This document shows positions 28,182 through 38,618 of a DNA stretch of 64,000 nucleotides, one piece after another (position 1 is the first letter of the stretch; every line of letters begins with the position of its first letter). The stretch lies in contig CAITYM010000036.1 of assembly GCA_903896615.1 (NCBI GenBank), positions 1 to 64,000 of the forward strand, read 5' to 3'. Under the pieces are notes generated by a model. It saw nothing but the letters and a program-made list of their open reading frames with translations. It was not told the DNA's origin and searched no databases. The position numbers and the translations under genes are program-made. The DNA is from an uncultured Burkholderiales bacterium (GTDB lineage Bacteria; Pseudomonadota; Gammaproteobacteria; Burkholderiales; Burkholderiaceae_C).

Positions 28182-28587
28182 GCGGTCCAGGCTTGTCATT
28201 TAAGCCGTTCCAGCAAGCGATCGTAGCCCAAAACAGTTAAACTATAGGGTTACATGACTGGCGATGTGCTTTAGGCCAAATGGGTATTTTATTTTTCGCA
28301 TTAACTGCGTTGTAAGTACCCACTTTGCTCATCAAGCAGACGTGGACTTTGATGCTCTGTTTGTGTTTTTGTTAACTCAAAGCGTTTTGAGAACAACTCA
28401 TTTTGCAGGAATTCGAATACACCACGGTGGAGTGTGAATTCAGAAAGTACTGCATTTTGGGTTTTGCCGTTCGTCTGGGCAAAACCATTTCATTAATGGA
28501 ACAAAGTTTAAATGGCTTGCAACTGTCACTCGGCAGGTGTTAACGCAACAGATAAACCGACCTAATAGGACTCAATAGGACTGCAAT
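28182..28587 (+). promoter_or_regulatory. Long structured upstream region of glyA
   Basis: About 400 bp between the transglycosylase stop and glyA. It contains a CTCAAA-GCGT-TTTGAG hairpin at 28376-28391, an imperfect hairpin around 28410-28440, and a perfect 9-bp hairpin at 28460-28486. It could be the mRNA leader of glyA, but I cannot match it to a known riboswitch. Confidence 0.35.
28460..28486 (+). other. Perfect 9-bp stem-loop in the glyA upstream region
   Basis: GGTTTTGCC pairs with GGCAAAACC around a 9-nt loop, about 100 bp before the glyA ATG. There is no long U-tract right after it, so it is not an obvious terminator. Confidence 0.6.
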
Positions 28588-29832
28588 ATGTATCAACGCA
28601 ATCATTTAATAGAGCAAACTGACCCCGAATTATGGACTGCGGTTCAAGCTGAGAACAAGCGTCAAGAAGAACACATCGAGCTCATCGCGAGTGAGAACTA
28701 TGCCTCACCTGCCGTTATGGCTGCCCAAGGCTCACAACTAACCAACAAGTACGCAGAGGGTTATCCAGGCAAGCGATATTACGGAGGTTGTGAGTATGTC
28801 GATGTCGCAGAACAACTTGCCATTGACCGAGTTAAAAAGCTCTTTGGTGCTGATTGCGCAAACGTCCAACCCCACTGCGGCGCATCAGCCAATCAAGCCG
28901 TATTATTGGCCTTCGTAAAACCAGGCGAAACAATCATGGGTATGAGTCTGGCTGAAGGGGGCCACCTTACCCACGGTATGCCACTTAATATGAGTGGCAA
29001 GTGGTTTAATGTCGTGAGCTACGGTTTGAACTCCAAAGAAGCCATTGATTACGATGCGATGGAGGAAAAAGCCAGGCAATCTAAACCCAAACTCATCATT
29101 GCTGGAGCGTCGGCTTATAGCTTACACATAGATTTTGAGCGTTTTGCGAAAGTAGCCAAAGAAATTGGCGCAATCTTCATGGTCGATATGGCTCACTACG
29201 CAGGTCTAATTGCTGCGGGTGTTTATCCCAACCCAGTTCCGCATGCCGACATCGTAACTTCCACCACTCACAAAAGCCTAAGAGGCCCAAGAGGAGGAAT
29301 TATCTTGATGCGAGCGGAACACGAGAAGGCTATCAATAGTGCTGTGTTTCCTGGCCTGCAAGGTGGTCCACTTATGCATGTCATCGCAGCCAAAGCTGTC
29401 GCATTTAAAGAAGCCCTTGATCCCAGCTTTAAGAGCTATCAACAGCAAGTTCTGCTCAACGCAGACACCATCGCAAAGACTCTTACACAAAGAGGACTAA
29501 GAATTGTGAGCGGCGGGACTCAAAGTCACGTAATGTTGGTTGACCTTCGCTCCAAGGGAATTACAGGCAAACAGGCTGAAGCCGTGCTTGGTCAAGCACA
29601 TATGACGATCAACAAGAACGCAATTCCAAACGATCCAGAAAAACCTATGGTAACAAGTGGGGTTCGCATCGGCACTCCTGCCATGACCACACGAGGCTTT
29701 AAAGAAGAGGAGGCACGGATAACAGCTAACCTAATTGCGGATGTTTTAGATAACCCCAATGACAGCGCAAATATTGAGACCGTAAAAGCAAAGGTGCATG
29801 AACTCACAAAACGTTTCCCAGTTTATCGTTAA
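28588..29832 (+). CDS. glyA: Serine hydroxymethyltransferase
   Basis: 414 residues, normal length. Interconverts serine and glycine, loading tetrahydrofolate with one-carbon units. Conserved blocks: [32 protein letters not shown] and the PLP-lysine motif [13 protein letters not shown] near 230. nrdR follows by 23 bp, a common pairing. Long upstream region with hairpins. Confidence 0.97.
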   Translation: MYQRNHLIEQTDPELWTAVQAENKRQEEHIELIASENYASPAVMAAQGSQLTNKYAEGYPGKRYYGGCEYVDVAEQLAIDRVKKLFGADCANVQPHCGASANQAVLLAFVKPGETIMGMSLAEGGHLTHGMPLNMSGKWFNVVSYGLNSKEAIDYDAMEEKARQSKPKLIIAGASAYSLHIDFERFAKVAKEIGAIFMVDMAHYAGLIAAGVYPNPVPHADIVTSTTHKSLRGPRGGIILMRAEHEKAINSAVFPGLQGGPLMHVIAAKAVAFKEALDPSFKSYQQQVLLNADTIAKTLTQRGLRIVSGGTQSHVMLVDLRSKGITGKQAEAVLGQAHMTINKNAIPNDPEKPMVTSGVRIGTPAMTTRGFKEEEARITANLIADVLDNPNDSANIETVKAKVHELTKRFPVYR

Positions 29833-29855
29833 ACACAAAACGGAATTCAACGAAA

Positions 29856-30305
29856 ATGAAGTGCCCCTTTTGCTCACATACAGACACTCCCGTTGTTGAG
29901 ACGCGAATGTCTGAGGATGGGGGTCTTATTCGGCGAAGAAGGCAATGCGGCGGATGCGATAAAAGATTCACGACTTATGAAAAACCGGATGTCACTTTTC
30001 CTACTATCGTAAAAAAGGATGGTAGACGCATAGAGTTTGAGCACGAAAAACTACTCGCATCAATGAACTTAGCACTGCGTAAACGCCCCGTAAGCACTGA
30101 CCAAGTTGCGGGTGCTTTAGAGCGAATTGAAGAAAAGCTTCTCGCCACAGGGCAACGCGAAATACCCTCCTCCAGACTTGGGGAACTGGTGATGAGGGAG
30201 CTCAAAAAACTTGATAAAGTAGCCTACATTCGTTTTGCCAGTGTTTACAGAAGTTTTGAAGATATCGATGAGTTCAAATCCCTTGTCGACGAGGTCCAGC
30301 GTTAG
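29856..30305 (+). CDS. nrdR: Transcriptional repressor NrdR
   Basis: 149 residues. Zinc ribbon CPFC...CGGC at residues 3-34, with [17 protein letters not shown], followed by an ATP-cone domain ([26 protein letters not shown]). It senses ATP and dATP and represses ribonucleotide reductase genes. Co-oriented with glyA and followed by ribD. Confidence 0.96.
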   Translation: MKCPFCSHTDTPVVETRMSEDGGLIRRRRQCGGCDKRFTTYEKPDVTFPTIVKKDGRRIEFEHEKLLASMNLALRKRPVSTDQVAGALERIEEKLLATGQREIPSSRLGELVMRELKKLDKVAYIRFASVYRSFEDIDEFKSLVDEVQR

Positions 30306-30412
30306 CAAGAAGTAAATCGTCTCCTCACTGCCCCACCCCTTAAGTCCCTTGTTCACGCGAAATTAATTTCTAACATATCACTCACCCGCAGGTGTCCCCT
30401 TATCAACACCTT

Positions 30413-31525
30413 ATGACCTTTAGCACTCAAGATCATCGCTTCATGCAACGCGCACTGGAACTGGCGCAAGAGGCTCTTTTCATAACTTCCCCTAACCCAA
30501 GAGTGGGCTGCGTTTTAGTCAACAAGGACGGTCTCGTCATTGGTGAAGGTTACACTCAAAAAGCAGGTGAAGCACACGCTGAGGTTCAGGCCCTTCGTCA
30601 AGCGACTAATCAGGGTTATGACACCAAAGGTGCCACAGCATATGTGACCCTGGAGCCTTGCTCACACACAGGTCGGACGCCCCCTTGTTCGAAAGCAATA
30701 ATCAATGCAGGTATTGCTCGAATAGTAGCCAGCATCACAGATCCCAATCCCTTGGTGAGTGGACAAGGCTTTGAGCAACTGAGGTCGGCGGGCATTAAAG
30801 TAGATATTGGACTTGGCGAGGTCCAGGCACACTCCATCAATGAAGGCTTTATTAAACGTATGAGATTTGATAAACCCTTGGTTAGATTAAAGATCGCATC
30901 TAGCCTAGACGGCGCAACGGCATTGCTTAACGGAAAAAGTCAATGGATTACGGGGGCCCCTGCACGCGAACACGCTCACCTGTGGCGAGCAAGGTCTTGC
31001 GCGCTGCTAAGCGGCATTGGGACGATATTAAGTGATGACCCAAGTCTTAATGTTCGTTTTGTTCCAACACCCCGTCAACCTAAATTGGTCATCATTGACG
31101 CCAATCTCGATACCCCAGCAAGCGCTGCGTTATTTAGAGAAAAACGGGAGGTAGTGATTTACTGCGCAAGTATGCATCCCGAAAAAGTGAAGCATCTAAA
31201 CCAATCCGGGGCAACAATTGTCCTTATGCCTGATAGCAAAAATCCAAACCATGTTGACCTAAATGCAATGCTCAAAGATTTAGGAAAAAAAGGGATCAAT
31301 GAATTGCACATTGAGGCAGGTGCAGGTTTGAATGGCAGTTTTATTCAGCAAGGTTTAGTCGATGAATTTTTAATTTATCTTGCGCCCCTGATTCTTGGTC
31401 ATGCCGCGGGATGGGCGAACTTGCCAATATTGGAGGACTTAGCCATGGGCACACGACTTACTTTCTTAGAATCCACCCATTTGGAGCAGGATATCTTTAT
31501 TCGCGCTCGTCCCCTCAATTCTTAA
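30413..31525 (+). CDS. ribD: Bifunctional riboflavin deaminase/reductase
   Basis: 370 residues. The N-terminal deaminase has zinc motifs HAEVQAL and PCSHTGRTPPC; the C-terminal reductase has VRLKIASSLDGATA and a GKSQWITG block. It performs two consecutive steps of riboflavin synthesis. I chose ATG at 30413 (MTFSTQDHRFMQRAL), which fits the family N-terminus; a GTG at 30392 is also in frame. No FMN riboswitch is seen upstream. First gene of the rib-nusB cluster. Confidence 0.92.
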   Translation: MTFSTQDHRFMQRALELAQEALFITSPNPRVGCVLVNKDGLVIGEGYTQKAGEAHAEVQALRQATNQGYDTKGATAYVTLEPCSHTGRTPPCSKAIINAGIARIVASITDPNPLVSGQGFEQLRSAGIKVDIGLGEVQAHSINEGFIKRMRFDKPLVRLKIASSLDGATALLNGKSQWITGAPAREHAHLWRARSCALLSGIGTILSDDPSLNVRFVPTPRQPKLVIIDANLDTPASAALFREKREVVIYCASMHPEKVKHLNQSGATIVLMPDSKNPNHVDLNAMLKDLGKKGINELHIEAGAGLNGSFIQQGLVDEFLIYLAPLILGHAAGWANLPILEDLAMGTRLTFLESTHLEQDIFIRARPLNS

Positions 31526-31653
31526 CTTATCTCGCTTTAACCCCTCAATCATCATTAACCACCGCCGTGATATTTACTTCACATTCGAAGCACAACTTGT
31601 GACTCGCAACGCTGAAGTCAATATGGGCAAAAATAGTCTGAGAAAATACATCT

Positions 31654-32283
31654 ATGTTCACTGGAATCATCACCGCTGTAGCTCAAATCGTTAATGCTGA
31701 AGATTTGGGAGCTGATGCGACTCACCCCGAGCTTCACGGCAAACGCATAACTATCCAGGCCCCTAAAGGCTATTTAGAGGATGTCGCACTTGGAGACTCG
31801 ATTGCCCTCAACGGCGCGTGCATGACAGTAGTCGACTTAAGTGGGGATCAATTTAAGATCGATATTTCTCAAGAGTCCTTAAGTAAAACCAGTGGTCTTT
31901 CTCAAAAAGGGCGCATTAATCTGGAAAAAGCACTTCGAGCAAATGACCGCCTGGGTGGGCATATCGTCTCAGGCCATGTTGATGATTTAGCAGAGGTCAC
32001 CTCTTTCGTGCAGGTCGGCGAGAGTTGGGAGTTACGAATTCAAATCCCGCTCACTTTTGCAAAATTTTTAGCCTATAAAGGTTCCGTGGTTATTAACGGG
32101 GCGAGCTTGACCGTTAATAAAGTAAGCGACAATCAGAGTGGGTGCGAAATCTCCATTAACCTGATCCCTCACACAATAGAGAACACAACACTGGGTGAAC
32201 TTAAAAAAGGCTCCAAAGTGAATTTAGAAATTGACACGGTCGCCCGGTATGTTGAGAGAATGCTTGCGTTTGAGAAAAAATAA
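31654..32283 (+). CDS. ribE: Riboflavin synthase, alpha chain
   Basis: 209 residues made of two lumazine-binding barrels. The N-terminus MFTGIITAVAQI and the internal GHIVSGHVDDLAEV are diagnostic. Dismutates two 6,7-dimethyl-8-ribityllumazine molecules to riboflavin. The spacer after ribD is 128 bp; ribBA follows after 3 bp. Confidence 0.95.
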   Translation: MFTGIITAVAQIVNAEDLGADATHPELHGKRITIQAPKGYLEDVALGDSIALNGACMTVVDLSGDQFKIDISQESLSKTSGLSQKGRINLEKALRANDRLGGHIVSGHVDDLAEVTSFVQVGESWELRIQIPLTFAKFLAYKGSVVINGASLTVNKVSDNQSGCEISINLIPHTIENTTLGELKKGSKVNLEIDTVARYVERMLAFEKK

Positions 32284-32286
32284 ATT

Positions 32287-33429
32287 ATGAACTCTGTCAA
32301 GACCACAAACTTGGGTAGCAGTGCCCCACAAATTTCAAGTGTTGAAGAAATTACAGCCGAAATCAAGGCTGGACGAATGGTCATCTTAATTGATGAGGAG
32401 GACCGTGAAAACGAAGGCGACTTGGTCCTAGCAGCCGACCACGTAAGTTCCCAGGCCATTAACTTTATGGCTCGCTATGGACGCGGACTAATTTGCCTGA
32501 CACTTACCCGCGATAGGTGTGAGCACTTAAACCTGCCCCCGATGGTTTCAAAAAACGGAACCTCCCACGGCACGGCTTTCACCGTTTCTATTGAAGCAGC
32601 AGAAGGCGTGACCACTGGTATCTCCGCTGCAGACAGGGCGCGCACCGTGCAAGCCGCAGTCAATCCTAGAGCATTAGCCAGTGATTTGGTTCAGCCAGGG
32701 CATATCTTTCCCTTACAAGCCGTTGACGGCGGCGTATTAATGCGGGCGGGCCATACTGAGGCGGGATGCGATCTTGCACAAATGGCGGGTTGCTCTCCGT
32801 CTGCAGTTATTTGCGAGATTATGAAAGATGACGGCACAATGGCTCGCCTACCCGACTTGATTGAATTTGCAAATGAGCACCAACTCAAGATTGGTACGAT
32901 CTCTGATCTAATTGCCTACAGAAGCACAACTGAATCACTCATCAATGAGATCTCAAGGCGCCCCATCCAAACTCCACACGGTAACTTTACTCTCGCAGCC
33001 TTTCAAGACTTACCAAGCGATGGAATTCATTTGGCGCTTATCAAAGGTCAATGGACGAAGGGGGAGACTGTGTTGGCCCGAGTTCACGAGCCTTTATCTG
33101 TTCTTGATTTGCTTGAGTCCAACCGCAGCATGCACTCTTGGAGTCTAGACGAAGCGATGATGCGAATTGAGCGCGAGGGCAAGGGAGTTATTGTTTTATT
33201 GAACGCCGGTGAAAGTGGTGCCCAACTCTTATCTCAATTAGACGGGACTGCTCGCGCCTCGCAGGCCCCTGCCCGTGGGAAAATGGATTTAAGGACCTAC
33301 GGCATAGGCGCTCAAATTCTAAGAGAATGCGGGGTGAGTCATATGAAATTACTTGGCGCGCCGCGCAAAATGCCAAGCATGATGGGATACGGCCTTGAAA
33401 TTGAGTCTTACTTAGCGAAGGGCGACTAA
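32287..33429 (+). CDS. ribB: 3,4-dihydroxy-2-butanone-4-phosphate synthase with a degenerate GTP cyclohydrolase II-like domain
   Basis: 380 residues. Residues 15-215 are a complete RibB domain: [33 protein letters not shown] and [17 protein letters not shown]. The C-terminal part has the outline of RibA ([32 protein letters not shown]) but lacks the three zinc Cys of the canonical CLTGD...RCDCG region. So it makes dihydroxybutanone phosphate from ribulose 5-phosphate, while cyclohydrolase activity is doubtful. Overlaps ribH (TAATG). Confidence 0.92.
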   Translation: MNSVKTTNLGSSAPQISSVEEITAEIKAGRMVILIDEEDRENEGDLVLAADHVSSQAINFMARYGRGLICLTLTRDRCEHLNLPPMVSKNGTSHGTAFTVSIEAAEGVTTGISAADRARTVQAAVNPRALASDLVQPGHIFPLQAVDGGVLMRAGHTEAGCDLAQMAGCSPSAVICEIMKDDGTMARLPDLIEFANEHQLKIGTISDLIAYRSTTESLINEISRRPIQTPHGNFTLAAFQDLPSDGIHLALIKGQWTKGETVLARVHEPLSVLDLLESNRSMHSWSLDEAMMRIEREGKGVIVLLNAGESGAQLLSQLDGTARASQAPARGKMDLRTYGIGAQILRECGVSHMKLLGAPRKMPSMMGYGLEIESYLAKGD

Positions 33430-33968
33430 TGCGTCAAAACACAACTAACTCTCCCGGAGCTTCAAAAAGTTCCAATTCGAGCGCAGGCTTGCAGAGTCCC
33501 ATTTCGGCATTGACACACCCCTTGACAGGTGAAGTGCTTAGAGGCGAGAAACTAATCATCGGAATAGTTCAATCACGTTTTAATGAGTCTATTACAAATG
33601 CACTTCGCGATTCATGTGTTGAGGAGCTAATTGCTCACGGCGTTCAGCCCGAGAACATCACATGGATTCAAGTTCCTGGAGCCCTTGAGATCCCTATAGT
33701 GTTGCAGTCCTTGGCAAGCAAAGGGCAATACAACGCATTGATCGCTTTGGGATGCGTAATTAGGGGCGAAACATACCACTTTGAATTGGTCTCCAATGAA
33801 TCGGCGTCGGGCATCAACCGCATCAGTCTAGACCACAACATTCCAATTATCAATGCAGTGATAACCACAGAAAATACAGTTCAAGCCTTGGTTCGCCAGG
33901 AAGAAAAGGGCCGTGATGCGGCACAAGCGGCCATTGAAATGTCCCATCTAATAGAAAGTTTAAGTTGA
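33429..33968 (+). CDS. ribH: 6,7-dimethyl-8-ribityllumazine synthase
   Basis: 179 residues. Core blocks: [31 protein letters not shown] and [16 protein letters not shown] with the catalytic His. Condenses the RibB product with 5-amino-6-ribitylaminouracil. The first 35 residues are an Asn/Ser/Gly-rich extension not found in short homologues. Start ATG shares a base with the ribBA stop codon, and the end overlaps nusB. Confidence 0.95.
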   Translation: MRQNTTNSPGASKSSNSSAGLQSPISALTHPLTGEVLRGEKLIIGIVQSRFNESITNALRDSCVEELIAHGVQPENITWIQVPGALEIPIVLQSLASKGQYNALIALGCVIRGETYHFELVSNESASGINRISLDHNIPIINAVITTENTVQALVRQEEKGRDAAQAAIEMSHLIESLS

Positions 33969-34552
33969 GCTCTGAGAACCACCCCCTACACGCTGGCGCA
34001 CCCAATAACTTAGATAAAGCGAATCAAGCCAAGTCTATCGCCACGACGACTGAACAAACTACGACCCCTACACAACCGCAACCGCAACCGCAAGCCCACA
34101 CAGGGCCTAAAAAAAGAGGCTCAGGCAAAGCATCAGCACGCACTCGCGCCAGAGAGTTTGCGGTTCAAGCACTTTACCAATTTATTGTGGGCAAGAACGT
34201 TCCCGGCGATGTGGACCAATTCACCAGAGGCCTGAGTGGCTTTAACAAAGCCGACAGCGTTCATTATGATTTATTGCTGTACGGAATCGCTGAACAGGCC
34301 GTGGCACTTGATGCTTTGATAGAACCGTTATTGGATAGACCCTTTGCTGAGATCTCCCCTATCGAGAGAAGTGTCATGTGGATCGGCGCCTACGAGCTCA
34401 AACACTGCGTAGATGTTCCGTGCAAAGTAGTGATTAACGAATGCATTGAGTTGGCTAAAGAATTTGGCGGAACTGATGGGCACAAGTATGTAAACGCAGT
34501 ATTAAATGGACTTGCACATCAGTTAAGGGCTGCGGAGATGCAGCGGGGCTAG
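33965..34552 (+). CDS. nusB: Transcription antitermination factor NusB
   Basis: 195 residues. The NusB domain starts near 56 ([16 protein letters not shown]) and includes [15 protein letters not shown] and [14 protein letters not shown]. It binds boxA RNA with NusE for rRNA antitermination. The first 55 residues are a low-complexity Thr/Gln/Pro-rich, then basic extension. The TTG start overlaps the ribH stop. The ribH-nusB link is conserved in proteobacteria. Confidence 0.94.
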   Translation: MSSENHPLHAGAPNNLDKANQAKSIATTTEQTTTPTQPQPQPQAHTGPKKRGSGKASARTRAREFAVQALYQFIVGKNVPGDVDQFTRGLSGFNKADSVHYDLLLYGIAEQAVALDALIEPLLDRPFAEISPIERSVMWIGAYELKHCVDVPCKVVINECIELAKEFGGTDGHKYVNAVLNGLAHQLRAAEMQRG

Positions 34553-34786
34553 TTAAGCTCTGCGAAATGGAATGCTCTCATTAAAATATGATTAATGAAT
34601 GGATTTTAAGGTTGAAGCAACCGAGCATATCTTTAGCATCCATTGACTTAAAAAAGTTCTAATTTATGGAAATACGAAACCGAGTTCTCAAGTAATTAAT
34701 GACGCTGCAGCAAAGACTGCTCAGCGTGATGGTCACTGCGACTTAATCCTCCGTTTACCCCTTAACCCTTTAGTCAACGATTCATA

Positions 34787-35986
34787 ATGCGTATCAGTCA
34801 ACGAGCTCGACAAATAGAGCCTTTTTATGTGATGGAGGTTGCCAAAGCTGCTGAGCAGGTACAGGCTTCGAGTGCTTATAAAAATAGCGGTCAAAGGATG
34901 ATTCGACTAAACATTGGGGAGCCAGACTTTACAGCTGCTCCACTTGTGCAAGAACGCGCTATGCGCGCAATTCGTGACGCAATGACCCAGTACACCCATG
35001 CAACTGGACTCCCAGAGCTCAGGGACTTGATCAGTCAATGGTACAAAGACCGCTACAAACTTAACATTGATCCTCTTCGAATTATCATCACCTCGGGCGC
35101 CTCAGCTGCTTTGCAATTAGCTTGCCTTGCTTTAATAGAGACTGGGGATGAAATCTTAATGCCTGACCCTAGTTACCCGTGCAATCGTCAATTTGTTCAA
35201 GCCAGTGGCGGCACACCTAAACTAATTCCCACCTCAGCTGACTCCAGGTTTCAACTCACTTTGTCCCAAGTTCAAGAGAACTGGGGAAAGAACACAAGAG
35301 GCGTATTACTAGCTTCTCCGTCTAACCCCACAGGTACATCTATTGCGCCCGATGTCTTTAAAAGCATTATTGATTTTGTGCAAAGCAAGGGCGGTATAAC
35401 ACTCGCAGATGAGATTTATCTAGGACTAAGCTATGAAGATCAGTTCGGCTTATCTGCATTGTCAATGAGCGACCAAGTTATCAGTATCAATAGCTTCTCT
35501 AAATACTTTAATATGACGGGTTGGCGACTTGGCTGGATGGTAGTTCCCGCAGAACTTACTGCGCCCATTGAGCGATTAGCCCAAAACCTTTTTATCTGTC
35601 CAAGCACTGTCTCTCAATACGCAGCCTTGGCGTGCTTTGAACCTGAGAGTTTGGCACTGTTTGAGGCAAGGAGGGGTGAATTCAAAGCTCGGCGAGACCT
35701 CTTTGTACCTTTACTTAAAAAAATGGGCCTACATGTACCGGTTGTTCCAGACGGAGCTTTTTACGCGTGGGCTGATTGCTCGGATGTGTGCAAAAAACTT
35801 GGAATCGCAAGTAGTTGGGAGTTGGCCTTTGAATTCTTAAACAAAGCTTATGTGGCTGTTGGTCCAGGACGCGACTTTGGGATTTATGAGATGCAAAAAT
35901 ATATCCGTTTTTCCACTGCTAGCTCCAGTGCCGAGCTTGAGGAGGCTGCGCACAGGCTGCATAAATTGATTGGAGATGGACTTTGA
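34787..35986 (+). CDS. Class I/II pyridoxal-phosphate aminotransferase
   Basis: 399 residues. Fold-type I motifs: LNIGEPDFTAAPLVQE, SNPTGTSI, the PLP-lysine motif SFSKYFNMTGWRLGW near 240 and a late YIRFSTASS with the carboxylate-binding Arg. Likely transfers amino groups between common amino acids and 2-oxo acids; the substrate (alanine or aspartate type) cannot be set from sequence. Overlaps ybgC by 4 bp, so it is co-translated with the tol genes. Confidence 0.88.
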   Translation: MRISQRARQIEPFYVMEVAKAAEQVQASSAYKNSGQRMIRLNIGEPDFTAAPLVQERAMRAIRDAMTQYTHATGLPELRDLISQWYKDRYKLNIDPLRIIITSGASAALQLACLALIETGDEILMPDPSYPCNRQFVQASGGTPKLIPTSADSRFQLTLSQVQENWGKNTRGVLLASPSNPTGTSIAPDVFKSIIDFVQSKGGITLADEIYLGLSYEDQFGLSALSMSDQVISINSFSKYFNMTGWRLGWMVVPAELTAPIERLAQNLFICPSTVSQYAALACFEPESLALFEARRGEFKARRDLFVPLLKKMGLHVPVVPDGAFYAWADCSDVCKKLGIASSWELAFEFLNKAYVAVGPGRDFGIYEMQKYIRFSTASSSAELEEAAHRLHKLIGDGL

Positions 35987-36462
35987 GTTTTACGCACCAA
36001 GTACGCGTTTACTGGGAGGATACCGATGCAGGGGGCATCGTCTTTTACGCCAACTATTTGAAATACTTCGAGCGTGCCCGTACTGAATGGTTACGATCAC
36101 TCGGCATAGGCCAACAGGCACTGAAATCAGATTTAGGTTGTATGTTTGTTGTCAGCGAAACTCACGTTAAATACCTACTGCCGGCTGTCTTAGACGACAT
36201 CCTTGACATTGAAACCGTCATCACAGAAAAAGGCAGAACTAGCCTAACTCTAGAACAAAAGGCGTACCGAAGTCTTAATCCAGTATCAACTCAAATCCCT
36301 GGTACAGACACTTACAATAGTGTCAATGTGGGCGTAACACCGGCTCCTTCAGAACAAGTATCCAGGGAGTTACTTTGCTCTGGGACAATTAGAATTGGTT
36401 GGATTAATATCCAGTCTGCTCGCCCAGCTCGTATCCCAAGTTTCATCCAGGAAATTTTATGA
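35983..36462 (+). CDS. ybgC: Acyl-CoA thioesterase of the Tol-Pal system
   Basis: 159 residues, hotdog fold. VYWEDTDAGGIVFYANYLKY with the catalytic Asp near residue 15 and FERARTEWLRSLG are typical. A segment of about 20 residues (SLNPVSTQIPGTDTYNSVNV) is an insertion in the second half. Starts at TTG overlapping the aminotransferase stop; its own stop overlaps tolQ (ATGA). Confidence 0.9.
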   Translation: MSFTHQVRVYWEDTDAGGIVFYANYLKYFERARTEWLRSLGIGQQALKSDLGCMFVVSETHVKYLLPAVLDDILDIETVITEKGRTSLTLEQKAYRSLNPVSTQIPGTDTYNSVNVGVTPAPSEQVSRELLCSGTIRIGWINIQSARPARIPSFIQEIL

Positions 36463-37151
36463 ATCAAGATTTTTCTATTATTCAACTCGTCATAGGTGCG
36501 AGTTGGGTTGTACAAGTTGTAGTGGCTATCCTACTCTTTGTATCTGTGCAAAGTTGGGCCGCTATTTTTAACAAACATTTTTCGCTCAAAAAAATTCACT
36601 CCCTCAACGATGAGTTTGAAAGAGATTTTTGGTCAGGCAAGAGTTTGAATGAACTCTTCTCAGCAGCAGTTCAGAACTCCAAAAGCGCTGGCCCTATGGA
36701 GCGCATATTTGCCAGCGGCATGCGCGAATTCCAAAAGCTCAGAGAACGCAAGATCACTGATAGCTCCCAGTTAATGGAGGGCGCAAGACGTGCAATGCGC
36801 GCAAGTATTCAACGCGAGATGGACTCGATTGAGTCCTCGCTCTCGCTCTTAGCGTCTGTAGGCTCTGTGTCCCCCTATGTTGGCTTATTTGGAACAGTGT
36901 GGGGGATCATGCATGCATTCACGGGTTTAGCTCAACTTCAACAAGTTACTCTAGCCAAAGTTGCGCCAGGTATTGCGGAAGCACTCATTACGACTGCAAT
37001 TGGGCTTTTTGCAGCCATCCCTGCTGTGCTTGCCTACAACAGGTTTGCCAGAGACATTGACCGTGTATCCAACAAACTTGAGACATTCATTGAAGAGTTC
37101 TCCAACATATTGCAACGCAATGTTGGAAATCAAAGCACTTCGGCGCACTGA
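36459..37151 (+). CDS. tolQ: Tol-Pal system proton channel subunit TolQ
   Basis: 230 residues, three membrane segments: one near the N-terminus (VIGASWVVQVVVAILLFVSV) and two in the C-terminal half (LLASVGSVSPYVGLFGTVWG and EALITTAIGLFAAIPAVLAY). MotA/TolQ/ExbB family. With TolR it uses the proton gradient to energise TolA for outer-membrane constriction at division. Confidence 0.95.
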   Translation: MNQDFSIIQLVIGASWVVQVVVAILLFVSVQSWAAIFNKHFSLKKIHSLNDEFERDFWSGKSLNELFSAAVQNSKSAGPMERIFASGMREFQKLRERKITDSSQLMEGARRAMRASIQREMDSIESSLSLLASVGSVSPYVGLFGTVWGIMHAFTGLAQLQQVTLAKVAPGIAEALITTAIGLFAAIPAVLAYNRFARDIDRVSNKLETFIEEFSNILQRNVGNQSTSAH

Positions 37152-37190
37152 TACCGCTACTGATCAACTTCTTTACCGAGAACGTACACC

Positions 37191-37637
37191 ATGCCCGCCA
37201 TTGCACAAAGATCAAGCAAAGGTCGCCGTACCATTAATGAAATTAATATGGTCCCCTTCATCGATGTGATGTTGGTGTTGCTTATTATTTTCATGGTCAC
37301 AGCCCCACTCATCTCTCCCAGCATGATTGACGTGCCCAGTGTGGGCAAAGCCTCACAAGCTCCTGATCAAGTCATTACTATCGAAATTCACAAAGACAAG
37401 TCTATTGAGATTAAATCCAAAAGTAACGCGGCTAAACAAGACTTGAACACGACCCTTAAAGCAACTTTAGACAATGTTGCTGGGCAGGTACTCTCACTTG
37501 AGAACAGTTCGGCCAACACCCCCGTTATCATCAGCGCTGAGAAAACACTTCCCTACGAGAATGTAATCCAAGTGATGGACAAACTCCAAAGAGGAGGCGT
37601 TCAAAGAGTCGGCCTCTCAGTGCAGTTACTCGATTAA
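37191..37637 (+). CDS. tolR: Tol-Pal system protein TolR
   Basis: 148 residues, ExbD/TolR family. One N-terminal membrane segment carrying the essential proton-binding Asp: NMVPFIDVMLVLLIIFMVTA. The rest is periplasmic. Follows tolQ by 39 bp. Confidence 0.95.
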   Translation: MPAIAQRSSKGRRTINEINMVPFIDVMLVLLIIFMVTAPLISPSMIDVPSVGKASQAPDQVITIEIHKDKSIEIKSKSNAAKQDLNTTLKATLDNVAGQVLSLENSSANTPVIISAEKTLPYENVIQVMDKLQRGGVQRVGLSVQLLD

Positions 37638-37644
37638 GCTTTTG

Positions 37645-38583
37645 ATGAATCAAGCCGTAATAGCACACGAATTTGCCCCCCCCGCAAAGCACTCTGACAA
37701 ACGAGCCTTTGTATTCTCTGTGGGGGTGCACCTTCTCTTGGTAGCGGCGCTCACTTGGGGGGTGTCTTGGAGCACAAAAGACAACACCATCAGCGTGGAG
37801 GCCGAGCTGTGGCAAGCTACGCCGATCCTTGCAGCGCCCAAACTCGTACAACCAGAGCCAGAACCTGTTAAGGACACCTTAACCCAAAAATCTAAACCGC
37901 AGGAAGCAAAACCTGTTGACAATTCACAAGCCATTAGAGAGGCCCAACTAGCAACGGCACGGCTTAAAAAACTCGAAGAACAAAAGATCGAACAAGACCG
38001 CCAAGCCCGAATTCTCTTAGAGAATGAACGGCTCAGGAAAGAAAAGCTACTTAAAGAGAAAGCTGATAAAGAGAAAGCCGAAAAAGAGAAGGCAGAAAAA
38101 GAAAAATTAGAGAAAGAGAAAAAAGCGAAAGAAAAAGCAGATCAACAAAAACCTGATAAGGAAGCTGCGCGCAAAAAGGAGCTTGAGGACAAGAAGGCTG
38201 AAGACAAAAAGCTAGAAGGATTGCGTCAAGAGCAGCTCAAACGCATGGCAGGATTAGCGGGGGCTACAGGCGCTGCCGATTCGACCGGCACGGGACTCCA
38301 CTCCGCAGGTCCCTCGGCGGGCTATGCGGGTCGAATTAAAGGTCGAGTCAAGCCCAACATCATTTACCCAGATATCTCACCCTCAGAGAATCCGATGGCC
38401 GAGGTATCTGTTCGAGTCTCCGCTGACGGCACGATTATGAGTAGGCGGCTTACGAAACCGAGTGGAAACGCTTCTTGGGATGCTGCAGTATTAAAAGCAA
38501 TTGATAAAACAGAAAAATTTCCTAAAGATATTGACGGTACCGTCCCTAGCGAGATCATCATCACCTTCAAGCCTAATGAGTAG
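37645..38583 (+). CDS. tolA: Tol-Pal system protein TolA (TonB-like C-terminal domain)
   Basis: 312 residues. One membrane segment (VFSVGVHLLLVAALTWGVSW, about 26-45), a periplasmic Lys/Glu/Ala coiled-coil with short repeats such as KEKAEKEKAEKEK (about 95-200), and a C-terminal domain with VSADGTIMSRRLTKPSGN. It bridges inner membrane and Pal. I chose ATG at 37645; a TTG sits directly before it. tolB and pal do not follow; aroC converges instead. Confidence 0.88.
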   Translation: MNQAVIAHEFAPPAKHSDKRAFVFSVGVHLLLVAALTWGVSWSTKDNTISVEAELWQATPILAAPKLVQPEPEPVKDTLTQKSKPQEAKPVDNSQAIREAQLATARLKKLEEQKIEQDRQARILLENERLRKEKLLKEKADKEKAEKEKAEKEKLEKEKKAKEKADQQKPDKEAARKKELEDKKAEDKKLEGLRQEQLKRMAGLAGATGAADSTGTGLHSAGPSAGYAGRIKGRVKPNIIYPDISPSENPMAEVSVRVSADGTIMSRRLTKPSGNASWDAAVLKAIDKTEKFPKDIDGTVPSEIIITFKPNE

Positions 38584-38618
38584 GCTTGAGGGAGAATCAC
38601 TTTCAAATAAAATCCTTA

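Noticed and set aside
30306-31653. FMN riboswitch upstream of ribD or ribE
   Set aside because: The conserved AGGG...GGCGGT-type core was not found in either spacer.
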